Shown one piece after another: positions 34,392-42,278 of a stretch of 55,456 nt of DNA. The stretch covers positions 1 through 55,456 of the forward strand of contig QYZZ01000008.1 in NCBI GenBank assembly GCA_003838145.1, read 5' to 3'. Below the pieces are notes generated by a model, which saw nothing but the letters and a program-made list of their open reading frames with translations, had not been told where the DNA came from and made no database searches. The number at the start of each line of letters is the position of its first letter. The stretch's first letter is position 1. Made by a program: the position numbers and the translations under genes. This DNA comes from Tindallia sp. MSAO_Bac2 (lineage in GTDB: Bacteria; Bacillota; Clostridia; Peptostreptococcales; Tindalliaceae).

Positions 34392-35684
34392 TTATGATAA
34401 TGATTCAACACGGATAAGATTAGCCACTTCTTGCACTGCTTCCAGTTCCTTGATCTGGCGGATGGTTTTCTGAACCGATGATTCTTTTGTTTTGTGTGTG
34501 ATGAACACCAGCGGAACCGCTCCTTCTCCTTCGCCCTTTTGAATTACCGATGATAAACTGACACCATTTCCACCAAAAGTGCTGGCTATCCGGCCCAAAA
34601 CTCCCGGCCTGTCTTTTACCATAAATCGAATATAATAGGCCGTTTGTGTATCTTCCATTGGAACAACTGTTTTAGCACTGTTCGAAAAATCAAGTTTATA
34701 TGCCTGCGGATGCGGATGGTGCAGATTCTGAGATACACCTATAATATCACCCAGCACTGCACTGGCTGTGGGTAAATCGCCGGCACCTTTGCCATAAAAC
34801 ATCAACTCACCTACAGCATTTCCTTCAACAAAAACAGCGTTAAAAGCATCCTTGACAGCAGCCAGTGGATGATCCTTATCTATGAATGTCGGATGTACCC
34901 TGAGTTCAATTTTTCCTTCTTTTTCTGTTCCAATTGCCAGAAGCTTAACTGCATAACCGAGTTCCTCGGCAAATTCAATGTCTGTCGGTGTTATCCGACG
35001 AATTCCTTCGCGATAAACCTGTTGAAAATCAATTCCTGCTTTAAATCCAAGAGCCGCCAGAATCGTCAGCTTGTGAGCAGCATCATAGCCATCCACATCT
35101 GCCGTTGGATCAGCTTCCGCATATCCTTTTTGCTGAGCTTCCGCCAGTGCATCTTCAAAACCCACGCCTTCCCGGCTCATTTTTGTCAGAATATAGTTAG
35201 TAGTACCGTTAACGATACCCATAATTCTTTCTATGCGATTGGCAGAAAGACTCTCCTGAATAGACTGTAAGATTGGGATGCCGCCTGCTACACTCGCTTC
35301 ATAACGTAGCTGAACACCTTTTGTTTCAGCTTTTTCAGTCAGTTCTTTTCCATAAAGCGCCAACAGTGCTTTGTTGGCCGTTACAACATGTTTTCCTTTT
35401 TCGATTGCTTTTTCCAGATAAGATTTTGCCTGGTCTGTGCCACCAACTAATTCAACTACAATCTGAATGCTGTCGTCTTCAAAAATCTCTTCAGGATTAG
35501 TGGTTAAAACACCAGCCCCGGGAACAATATCACGTTTTTTTTCCAGATTATTGATCAGAATCTTACTTATGCTGATTTGGAGTCCGGTGTTTTTTAATAA
35601 TTCATCCCTGTTCATTTCGATTGTTTTCCAGACGCCCTGACCAACCGTTCCAAAACCCAGCAGGCCGATTTTTATTTTCTCCAT
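34392..35684 (-). CDS. hom: Homoserine dehydrogenase
   Basis: A 430-residue NAD(P)-dependent enzyme reducing aspartate semialdehyde to homoserine. The dinucleotide fold starts LLGFGTVGQGVWK; the substrate motif GIVNGTTNYILTKM and DVDGYDAAHKL follow, and an ACT domain (about 350-428) suggests inhibition by threonine. Between the ACT-domain protein and thrB, it forms a compact homoserine/threonine unit. Confidence 0.95.
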   Translation of the reverse strand: MEKIKIGLLGFGTVGQGVWKTIEMNRDELLKNTGLQISISKILINNLEKKRDIVPGAGVLTTNPEEIFEDDSIQIVVELVGGTDQAKSYLEKAIEKGKHVVTANKALLALYGKELTEKAETKGVQLRYEASVAGGIPILQSIQESLSANRIERIMGIVNGTTNYILTKMSREGVGFEDALAEAQQKGYAEADPTADVDGYDAAHKLTILAALGFKAGIDFQQVYREGIRRITPTDIEFAEELGYAVKLLAIGTEKEGKIELRVHPTFIDKDHPLAAVKDAFNAVFVEGNAVGELMFYGKGAGDLPTASAVLGDIIGVSQNLHHPHPQAYKLDFSNSAKTVVPMEDTQTAYYIRFMVKDRPGVLGRIASTFGGNGVSLSSVIQKGEGEGAVPLVFITHKTKESSVQKTIRQIKELEAVQEVANLIRVESLS

Positions 35685-35738
35685 TCTTCTGTCACATCCT
35701 TATAACCAGTTTATTTTATTTCCGGGAAACAGCTCCTG

Positions 35739-36185
35739 TTACTCATTTCCCATGATTTTAACTTCCCGCACACCATCAATTACCTTTAAATTGTTAATCA
35801 GCTCTTCCACGTGAACATTCAGGTCTCTCGTTTCAATAGAGACAGTTGCATTGGCTACCTGCAAGTAGGGGATGTTTTGATTTATGGTTACGATACTTCC
35901 CTTAACTCTTGCTATTTCTCTCAGGACAGCCATCAGACATCCGGCAACATGATCCATTACCAATGAAATGGTAACAATTCTCCCTTTTCCCATTTCATAA
36001 AATGGGAATACGTGGTTTCGATACTTATAATAAGCACTTCGACTGATTCCCACCTTATCTACAGCTTCATAGATTGTTCTGACTTCTCCCCGGCTCAGCA
36101 TTTCATTTACCTGAACCGTTTTTTCCAACACTTCCGGCATTGCCGAAGTATGTACCAGATAATATGTGTTTTTTTCTGATTTCAT
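35739..36185 (-). CDS. ACT-domain protein (UPF0735/PheB-like), probable regulator
   Basis: A 148-residue protein. Residues about 20-60 look like a helix-turn-helix (IYEAVDKVGISRSAYYKYRN) and about 70-146 form an ACT amino-acid-binding domain. This architecture is labelled PheB or UPF0735 and is often upstream of hom. It may sense threonine or another amino acid and act on its own operon, whose promoter carries a 21-bp dyad; that is inference. The start at 36185 follows AAGGTG by nine bases. The longer frame to 36242 runs through the dyad and is rejected. Confidence 0.85.
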   Translation of the reverse strand: MKSEKNTYYLVHTSAMPEVLEKTVQVNEMLSRGEVRTIYEAVDKVGISRSAYYKYRNHVFPFYEMGKGRIVTISLVMDHVAGCLMAVLREIARVKGSIVTINQNIPYLQVANATVSIETRDLNVHVEELINNLKVIDGVREVKIMGNE

Positions 36186-36221
36186 TTTATTCACACCTTT
36201 TTGTCTATGAGTGCGGAACAA

Positions 36222-36242
36222 ATGTATCTGCAACAGATACAT
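36222..36242. promoter_or_regulatory. 21-bp dyad at the start of the ACT-hom-thrB transcript
   Basis: Nine-base arms (ATGTATCTG and CAGATACAT) around a 3-base centre are a perfect inverted repeat. It touches the -10 box and covers the predicted transcript start, a usual place for a repressor site. As RNA it would also form a 5' hairpin. Confidence 0.55.
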
Positions 36243-36269
36243 CCTACCATATTTGGAAGTTGTTTACAA
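36241..36269 (-). promoter_or_regulatory. Promoter of the ACT-hom-thrB operon
   Basis: -35 TTGTAA (36264-36269) and -10 TAGGAT (36241-36246) with a TGG extension are 17 bases apart. Each box matches the consensus at four of six positions. Confidence 0.55.
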
Positions 36270-36335
36270 TAATAATTCATTGATTGTCATAACCACTATC
36301 GCGGACAGTAATTGTTTCTCCGATGACTACCACCG

Positions 36336-37337
36336 CTAAGAATCCTGTTTATATTGCCGATATTCAAAAATAGATCTCAAATCCTCCACTTCAGAAGTTA
36401 CACCCAGGGCAAGCATCAGCTTTATTCTGGCTTTTTGACCCGGCAAATCGCCACCTAACAAAACACCCATATCTTTCAGCTCTTTCCCTCCACCCGGATA
36501 CCCATAGGTACCAAGCACTCTTCCGGTCGGACAACGCGAAACCATTACTACGGTTACCTGATTCTCCAGTGCATACGCCAGATCTTCTAGCATATCCGGC
36601 GGAACATTGCCCCGGCCCAGAGCTTCCAGTACAATCCCTTTATCGCCCCGATCCACACAGTAACGGATTAAAGAGCCATCCATACCGGCTGTGCATTTTA
36701 TAAGGGTAACTCGTTTTTCCAGGATTTTAGCGGGGATTGTCTGTCGGTTAACAACTTCTCTGTGAAATATCACTTCATCGTTATCCACAATACCTAAAGG
36801 TCCAAATTCCATAGATTGAAAAGTGTTCAGACTCAGTGTGCTTGTCTTTGTGACTTCACTGGCTGCGTTCACTTCATTATTCATAACCACCAATACGCCT
36901 TTATCATCTGACTCCGTAGAAATTGCTGTACAAACAGCTGCCGCTAAATTGCTGGGACCATCATAACCCAACTCCGAGCTATTTCGCATTGCTCCGGCAA
37001 TAATGACCGGCTTGTTTGAACGCAGCTTCAAATCCATCAGGTAGGCTGTTTCTTCCAATGTATCTGTTCCATGGGTAACAACTACCCCTTTAATATCTTG
37101 TCGGACCAACAGTTCTTCAACCACGTCACAAAGCTCCATCATTCTATCCGGCGTCATATGTGGTCCGGGTATGGCAGAGAAGTTGACAGTCTCAATACTG
37201 GCTAAGCGGTCAATATTTGTAACCAGCGATAGAATCTGTTCTCCTGATAAAGACGGTATTGCTGCACCGATACGTTTATCCACTGTCATTGAAATGGTTC
37301 CGCCAGTAAAAACAACAGCGACTTTTGGTTTTTTCAT
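36336..37337 (-). CDS. ansA: L-asparaginase (type I-like)
   Basis: A 333-residue enzyme hydrolysing asparagine to aspartate and ammonia. The first catalytic Thr is in VFTGGTISM and the second motif is VVTHGTDTLEETAYLM; AGAMRNSSELGYDGPSN follows. No signal peptide is present once the start is set at 37337 (GGAGG nine bases upstream), so it is cytoplasmic. The type I/II distinction is not certain from sequence alone. It has its own promoter behind the terminator of the previous operon. Confidence 0.92.
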   Translation of the reverse strand: MKKPKVAVVFTGGTISMTVDKRIGAAIPSLSGEQILSLVTNIDRLASIETVNFSAIPGPHMTPDRMMELCDVVEELLVRQDIKGVVVTHGTDTLEETAYLMDLKLRSNKPVIIAGAMRNSSELGYDGPSNLAAAVCTAISTESDDKGVLVVMNNEVNAASEVTKTSTLSLNTFQSMEFGPLGIVDNDEVIFHREVVNRQTIPAKILEKRVTLIKCTAGMDGSLIRYCVDRGDKGIVLEALGRGNVPPDMLEDLAYALENQVTVVMVSRCPTGRVLGTYGYPGGGKELKDMGVLLGGDLPGQKARIKLMLALGVTSEVEDLRSIFEYRQYKQDS

Positions 37338-37373
37338 GAAAATAGTCCTCCTGACATGTAATTGGTTACCGTC

Positions 37374-37402
37374 ATTATAAACAAAAAACAGCCTGCAAAC
37401 AA
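37374..37402 (-). promoter_or_regulatory. Promoter of the asparaginase gene
   Basis: -10 TATAAT (37374-37379) is perfect; -35 TTGTTT (37397-37402) is weak; the spacer is 17 bases. The -35 box and spacer lie inside the terminator hairpin of the upstream operon. Confidence 0.6.
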
Positions 37403-37409
37403 CAGGCTG
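37383..37409 (-). terminator. Terminator of the four-gene unknown operon
   Basis: A 7-bp stem (37389-37395 with 37403-37409), CAGCCTG/CAGGCTG, has a 7-base loop and is followed on the minus strand by T6. It lies 15 bases after the stop at 37424. Confidence 0.8.
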
Positions 37410-37423
37410 CTTAAATATCAAGC

Positions 37424-38017
37424 TTATTCATTCGTTTTTTCTGTTCCATTAACCCAGTCATCAAACTTTTCCATCACCCGGTCGTAGGTTTTTTGGGAAA
37501 TGTCCGGCAAACCACCCAGAGCCTCTTCTGCCGCATTAAATCCTTTGATAATGGCATCCCTGAGTATTTCTGCCTTGGATATATCACCGCCAGATACAGC
37601 TATTGCAAAGTCTACTATTCGGTCACTTACCTGCTCTATACCCAATTCACCTTCAGGTCCCAGCATTTCTTCCAGCTCAGCTCTGGCAGTCTCATCTATT
37701 TTAAGTCCTTCCATATTGTCCAGCTGCTCTGTGGATACACCCTGTCTTTCCAGAAGCTGTCTGACAATGTCCTTAAGCTGCTGATGTGCTGCCTGACTCT
37801 GTTCCCAGAGTTTTTCGATAGCTTTCTCATCACGAACATGCTTTGGTTTATCATAGGTGACTTTATCCACTGTCTTTTGCTGGTCCATTTTGTCCTGTAC
37901 CGCTTTTTTCTTGTTTTCGCTTTTTTGCGAAGTTTCCTCCGGATTCCGTTCCGCCATCTTCTTTCGGTTCATTTGAGCCTGGTAAGAAGATGATTCATTA
38001 TGATTTATTTTCACCAT
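37424..38017 (-). CDS. Conserved-looking hypothetical protein, charged and helical
   Basis: A 197-residue protein I do not recognise. The first 75 residues are highly charged and probably disordered or coiled (RKKMAERNPEETSQKSENKK). The rest is predicted helical, with a well-formed segment EMLGPEGELGIEQVSDRIVD followed by FAIAVSGGDISKAEILRDAI and FNAAEEALGGLPDISQKTYD. There is no membrane segment or signal peptide. It has a good ribosome site (AAAGGAGG) and ends at a terminator. It is the last of four genes after the MTHFR-like, phosphoesterase and unknown 327-residue genes. Confidence 0.75.
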   Translation of the reverse strand: MVKINHNESSSYQAQMNRKKMAERNPEETSQKSENKKKAVQDKMDQQKTVDKVTYDKPKHVRDEKAIEKLWEQSQAAHQQLKDIVRQLLERQGVSTEQLDNMEGLKIDETARAELEEMLGPEGELGIEQVSDRIVDFAIAVSGGDISKAEILRDAIIKGFNAAEEALGGLPDISQKTYDRVMEKFDDWVNGTEKTNE

Positions 38018-38069
38018 AATCGCCTCCTTTCACATACATTATCGGCATTCAGGGAGAAATAATTATTGA

Positions 38070-39053
38070 TCAACGAATTTTTTTTGATGCTTCCTCGCCC
38101 AATTTTTTGACCAGTTCCTGGCTCCGAAATATTCCTTCCTCACTTTTTGATCGTTTTTTGGTATTTCCTTTTGTTTCTTTCTGAGTTTCCATCCACCCTA
38201 TTTTTTTATTTCGATGATAAAGATCCAGGTCAACAAGTCGTTTTCCGGCTTTATCATACTCCAGCCCCATTAAAATAGATTTCATTTCTGCCGGAGGTAT
38301 GAAAGAAAATAACCTTATCTGATAGGCAACTACCGACAATAAGGCCAAGGCATGGTCTTTCGTCCAGTTTTCCCCTAAGACATAGCCCATTTCCAGTTCC
38401 GTCAAAACATGCATCAATCGTTTATAGTGCTTATCATAATCACCATAACTGTCATATATATTAATCCTGTATTCATACCAGTCCTGATCTGCCATACTGT
38501 GATTTATATATAAAAGCACTTTGCGACCCAGCTGGTCAAAGAGCTCATCTGTTGGTATATCGATCAATAAATGCTCTCCCAGAAGGTCATCCTCTGTTAA
38601 CCGGCTCATTAAAGGTTTTTTTGTCAACCAAATCAAAGACTGATCCTTTCCACCTTCTTCCATTCCTTCTTTCCAGGAAACCGGCTTTCCCCCAAAATCT
38701 TCCACCAAAGCCTTCATGATTGTTTCTTCGTTGCCAGGAATACGCATCACCAGTGATCTGGTACCGATATCTACACGACTGACAGTTTCACCAATATTCG
38801 AGTTAATCAAATCTGCAAGCACTTCTGTTCCATTGTCTTCAGACAGTAAAATATATCGCGCATCCTCTATCCTTGTTTTTCTCGAACTTAAGTCAGTTAA
38901 AAAGATCAGGCTGCTCTTTTCATCTGAATCGCGGATCCCTTCCTTCAAATTTACAGACTTTGCAATTCCTTGCTCTTCAATCTCCGATACGGTGACTTGA
39001 GGGTCCCGGGTACGCAAAAAAAGCATATTAGGCCCTTTACGAAGCGATATCAT
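38070..39053 (-). CDS. Unknown 327-residue protein
   Basis: No family was recognised. The protein is soluble with alternating beta and helical segments. Residues about 1-130 look like two similar alpha/beta units: DPQVTVSEIEEQGI...SLIFLTDL and GNEETIMKALVEDF...SLIWLTK. Both end in an S-L-I-x-L-T strand, suggesting an internal repeat. The middle (about 150-270) is mostly helical; the last 45 residues are very basic (KKRSKSEEG), possibly for nucleic acid or partner binding. GGAGGG lies five bases upstream of the start. It follows the phosphoesterase gene by 15 bp. Confidence 0.75.
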   Translation of the reverse strand: MISLRKGPNMLFLRTRDPQVTVSEIEEQGIAKSVNLKEGIRDSDEKSSLIFLTDLSSRKTRIEDARYILLSEDNGTEVLADLINSNIGETVSRVDIGTRSLVMRIPGNEETIMKALVEDFGGKPVSWKEGMEEGGKDQSLIWLTKKPLMSRLTEDDLLGEHLLIDIPTDELFDQLGRKVLLYINHSMADQDWYEYRINIYDSYGDYDKHYKRLMHVLTELEMGYVLGENWTKDHALALLSVVAYQIRLFSFIPPAEMKSILMGLEYDKAGKRLVDLDLYHRNKKIGWMETQKETKGNTKKRSKSEEGIFRSQELVKKLGEEASKKIR

Positions 39054-39068
39054 TTTATCCCTCCATTT

Positions 39069-39695
39069 CTACAGTCCAGTGCGGCGGTAGGTCATTTTAC
39101 GGTATTCATTTGTTCCATAGGGGTATTCCAAATGGTAAATCTTCCAGTTTTGAGCATCTATAATATTGATATTTAAAAGGCCATTCAGGTAAACTGTACC
39201 TTCTGTTTCCCGATGTGACGGTTCAAATTTGTGACCAAAGCAGTAATAACCTTTTTTATCCTGTTCAATGTCTAACTCATGTCTGAGAAAAAATTTGCGC
39301 TGATAGAGTTCTATCTCCTGCTCTTCATTATCCGGCTGAGGTGAAAAGTCTCTAATGGCATCAATCAAGTCATGATTTCCTGCAACTATATACAAATCAG
39401 CTGAAGGCGCCGCTTTGGTAATACCGTTTATAAATCTTTTCGCAGCTATTTCATAGTGTGCAATTTGTTCTGTCTGATTCTCTATTTTATGATTATCCGC
39501 CAGATCTCCTGTGTGTATAATGACGGCAGGTTTAAGCCTGGCCGCTAACTTATAAATAAATTGATAAATCTGCACCGGCGTATCGCTGATATGCATAATG
39601 AGAGGGCCTTCGCTTTTTGCTAATCCTTCGGGGATGTATGGCTGGTTAAAAAGCCCCCATATAAATGCCTTGGATTTACTGGCAAATTTCCTCAT
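39069..39695 (-). CDS. Calcineurin-like metallophosphoesterase, variant metal site
   Basis: A 208-residue metallophosphoesterase. GDLADN and AGNHDLIDA match the second and third family motifs, and CFGHKFEPSH resembles the final GHxH region. The first motif, normally D-x-H, reads MHISDTPVQIY, with Pro in place of His. One metal ligand may therefore be missing or supplied from elsewhere. The length is short for the family. It lies between the MTHFR-like gene (13 bp upstream) and an unknown gene (15 bp downstream). Its substrate is unknown. Confidence 0.8.
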   Translation of the reverse strand: MRKFASKSKAFIWGLFNQPYIPEGLAKSEGPLIMHISDTPVQIYQFIYKLAARLKPAVIIHTGDLADNHKIENQTEQIAHYEIAAKRFINGITKAAPSADLYIVAGNHDLIDAIRDFSPQPDNEEQEIELYQRKFFLRHELDIEQDKKGYYCFGHKFEPSHRETEGTVYLNGLLNINIIDAQNWKIYHLEYPYGTNEYRKMTYRRTGL

Positions 39696-39708
39696 ATTCT
39701 GTTTCCTT

Positions 39709-40623
39709 TCACTTCATCAGTATTTTTATGTCATTCATTAGCTCTAATGATGCATCTATTTCTTCTTTTTTCACAGAAACGCTCTCAACGTTGCAGCCGA
39801 TAGGTATGTTTTTCTTCGCTGCAAATTCCAGCAGTTCTTCAAAAACATTCTTTGAAAGCTTTATGGATTGAGCAAGGGTATCCGAAGAGTGAACAAGTTC
39901 GTTCTCCATCCATTTGGGAACGCTTACACCAAGCCATTTCATAAACTTCAATGTCTTAATGGATCCACAGGGAGTCAATGTGAAAATCATGGGTACCATC
40001 GATATTTCACGTTCCTGACAGAGATAAAAATAATCCGACAAAAAACTTTTCGAGGCCTCCACATGGTATACTGCCTGAGAAACAAAAAAACGGCACCCGT
40101 GTCCTTTTTTCTTCATTACCCGTTCGTGTTCATTGTTCTTTTTCTGATGCCTTTCGGGTATGGCAACGCCACCCAGCAGAAAATTCTCGCTTTTGTTTTT
40201 TGCTAATTCGTAAGCTTTTTCCAGACTTATACTTACCTGCTGAGTGCCCGTCGCAGCACCTACAAAAACTGAAATTCTTGTTTCATCCTCCGGGTTTTTT
40301 ATCCATTTTTCCAGGCTGTCTTTTGAGTGCTTTCCAACACATTTATAGACGATCCGCGGTATTTCCAGTTCGCTCAAATACTGATTGCTATATACTTCAG
40401 GGTCCACGGTTTTCATATAAGGAAAAGGTCTCTCTTCGTCACATCGCTCTTGCTCATCCTGGATGTCATAAAGAATCAAACCATCTATATCCATTTTTTT
40501 AATCCGCTCTTTTTGACGGGTTGAAATTTCCACCAGTTTTTCTTCAGTATGGTTATTTTTAGGCGGTGTCAGTCCATACAACAGTATTCCTGATTTTTTA
40601 TCAATGATTTTTTCTTTTAACAT
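39709..40623 (-). CDS. Divergent methylenetetrahydrofolate reductase-like protein
   Basis: A 304-residue TIM-barrel protein of the MetF superfamily. Shared features are the N-terminal LYGLTPPK at the FEFFPPK position, GGVAIPERH at the YPEGHP position, and CRFFVSQAVYHVEA at the A-F-I-T-Q-F-F-F-D position. The catalytic Glu of FEFFPP is Gly here, so ordinary 5,10-methylene-THF reduction is doubtful. No MetV partner is adjacent. It could be a flavin- or folate-binding protein with another task. The start at 40623 has GGAGGG six bases upstream. It heads a four-gene operon that includes the phosphoesterase. Confidence 0.75.
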   Translation of the reverse strand: MLKEKIIDKKSGILLYGLTPPKNNHTEEKLVEISTRQKERIKKMDIDGLILYDIQDEQERCDEERPFPYMKTVDPEVYSNQYLSELEIPRIVYKCVGKHSKDSLEKWIKNPEDETRISVFVGAATGTQQVSISLEKAYELAKNKSENFLLGGVAIPERHQKKNNEHERVMKKKGHGCRFFVSQAVYHVEASKSFLSDYFYLCQEREISMVPMIFTLTPCGSIKTLKFMKWLGVSVPKWMENELVHSSDTLAQSIKLSKNVFEELLEFAAKKNIPIGCNVESVSVKKEEIDASLELMNDIKILMK

Positions 40624-40700
40624 TTTTTTCCCTCCAGGCATTTCTTATCTATTCTAATAAAAATGCCCGACAAATGCCATCAATTTTTCAAAAAAGGCAA

Positions 40701-40725
40701 AAAATCCGCAAGATGCGGATTTTTG
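40701..40725 (-). terminator. Terminator of the AOR operon, after the MoaD-like gene
   Basis: A 9-bp stem (40701-40709 with 40715-40723) with a 5-base loop is followed on the minus strand by T-rich sequence. It lies 12 bases after the MoaD-like stop, separating the AOR operon from the next four genes. Confidence 0.85.
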
Positions 40726-40734
40726 TTGAAATAA

Positions 40735-40959
40735 TCACCCGCCTCCCACCGGCGGAAAAATAGATATGACGTCGCCTTCTTGGAGAGTATCTTCCAGAGT
40801 GGCATCTTTGCCATTAATCAAAAAAATTGCAACGTCTTTTTCTTCAATTTCCAGGGTATTGATTAACTCACTTCCCGTCATGCCCTCTCCAGCTTTAATC
40901 TCTACTTCTTTTCCCCTTCCTTCACGAAGGGTGGCAAAAAGCCTGATTTTAATTCCCAT
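40735..40959 (-). CDS. MoaD/ThiS-family sulfur carrier
   Basis: A 74-residue ubiquitin-like protein ending VGGG, with the terminal Gly-Gly needed for adenylation and thiocarboxylation. MKIRLFATLREGRG-type N-terminus (here IKIRLFATLREGRG) and EGDVISIFPPVGGG are typical of MoaD. MoaD donates sulfur for the dithiolene of molybdopterin. Placed after the AOR and its radical-SAM maturase, it is probably dedicated to the tungsten-pterin cofactor. The start at 40959 has AAAGGAAG upstream; a longer frame lacks support. Confidence 0.88.
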   Translation of the reverse strand: MGIKIRLFATLREGRGKEVEIKAGEGMTGSELINTLEIEEKDVAIFLINGKDATLEDTLQEGDVISIFPPVGGG

Positions 40960-41017
40960 AATTTTTCTTCCTTTCCGCAGATGCATATTCAAATCTTTAT
41001 ATATTTATACCCATTGG

Positions 41018-42180
41018 TCAGGGGCAGGTCACAAATTTCCGCGCCCAAAGACAGTCTGCACAGGTAGGCCTGACTCCGTAACAGTCTTCCTCCGTTGTCA
41101 TTGTGTATTCACAACCGTCTACCAGGTCACAATCCATACAGGATGGGTAAAAATTACAGTGAATCGTGTATCGGAAGTTCCGATAGTCTTTACTATTATA
41201 TACTTCCAGCAACGAACTGTCATTAATGTTGCCGTACGAGTGTTTCCAAACACGTTTCTTCCTGCCAAAAACGTACTCGTCATATGGGTGTGAAAATCTG
41301 TAACAAGGTACCACATCACCACCTGCAGTTATATATGTGGTGACGTCCTCGATGAAGGGACATTCTCGCTCTGTCTGCAAGGTTACAGAAGGAAGCTGTA
41401 CGCCAATTGTTTTTGCATTGGCATGCTGCCTAATTTCATGCCATAGTTTTTTTAGGGGGTGTTTTGTGACTGAATGAAAATCATATAAATAGTCGTTTTT
41501 GTTTTCTTCTGACTGGGGTATTAAGTGGGACAATATCACCTTGCCACAACCCATGTCGCTGGAAATGTCGATGACATCATATATCTGGTCAATATTTTTT
41601 TCCGAGGCAACAAACTGGATACTTATTTTAGGATACGCGGTATCCTGTTCATACTTTTTTTCTGCAAGGCACGAATTCCTTTAACAATGCCATCCAGACT
41701 AATTCCACGTATATCACAGAAAGCTTCCCCCACTCCGTCTATGGAAACAGTGATCTCCTGAACAGTCCCGGTTAACGCTTCAATAATCTCTTCTGTCAGT
41801 AATGTTCCGTTGGTGGTAATATGCAGAGGGTACTTCTCCAGTCTCTTAATGATTTCTGTAATTTTAGGATGATAGAAAGGTTCACCAATGCCGCCAATCA
41901 CAATCTTCTGGATCCCTTCAATCTCATCCAGATCTCTATATACTTTTTCAAGAGTTTCATCGGTCATATCCCGATCATAGTCCATGTCTTCCCAGCTTTT
42001 CCGATAACAAATTGAGCAGTTTAGATTGCATCTGTCTGTTATTTCCAGATAAATTTTTCTAATTTCCTGCTGTTCTTTAAACTCGATCTGGTATCCTAAC
42101 TCATTCAGTGGATTTTTAGGTCGGATATTTTTTCCGTATAAGTATTCATAGATCAGCGTTTCCTGCATTTTACTCTTCAT
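41018..42180 (-). pseudogene. AOR-associated radical-SAM maturase, interrupted by a -1 frameshift
   Basis: Two frames together make one radical-SAM/SPASM-type protein of about 387 residues. The N-terminal part (42180-41623) has the cluster motif CNLNCSIC and GGIGEPFYHP. The C-terminal part (41554-41018 as annotated by its first ATG, but open further upstream) has the Cys-rich tail CDLVDGCEYT and CADCLWARKFVTC. They join at an A7 tract (plus-strand T7, 41655-41661): adding one A gives a smooth reading through QKKKYEQDTAYPKIS into ISSDMGCGKV. The family is the tungsten-oxidoreductase maturase found beside AORs. Sequencing error, a real mutation, or slippage on the A-run could explain it; both halves look otherwise intact. 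Confidence 0.8.
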
Positions 42181-42210
42181 AGGACAACTCCCTTTAGCTT
42201 TATAGAAGAA

Positions 42211-42238
42211 GAAGAGCTTCTTGATTCAGAAGCTCTTC
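42211..42238 (-). other. Hairpin between the AOR and maturase genes
   Basis: A perfect 10-bp stem (GAAGAGCTTC/GAAGCTCTTC) with an 8-base loop sits 41 bases after the AOR stop. The following minus-strand sequence is TTC-rich rather than a true T-run, so it may be a partial terminator or mRNA-end stabiliser that keeps AOR levels above those of its maturase. Confidence 0.65.
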
Positions 42239-42278
42239 CTGTTGGTTAAAATGATGGTCCTATCTTAACTCTTGATGC

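Noticed and set aside
36186-36242. Longer N-terminus for the ACT-domain protein
   Set aside because: It would cover the 21-bp dyad and the predicted transcript start, and lacks a ribosome site.
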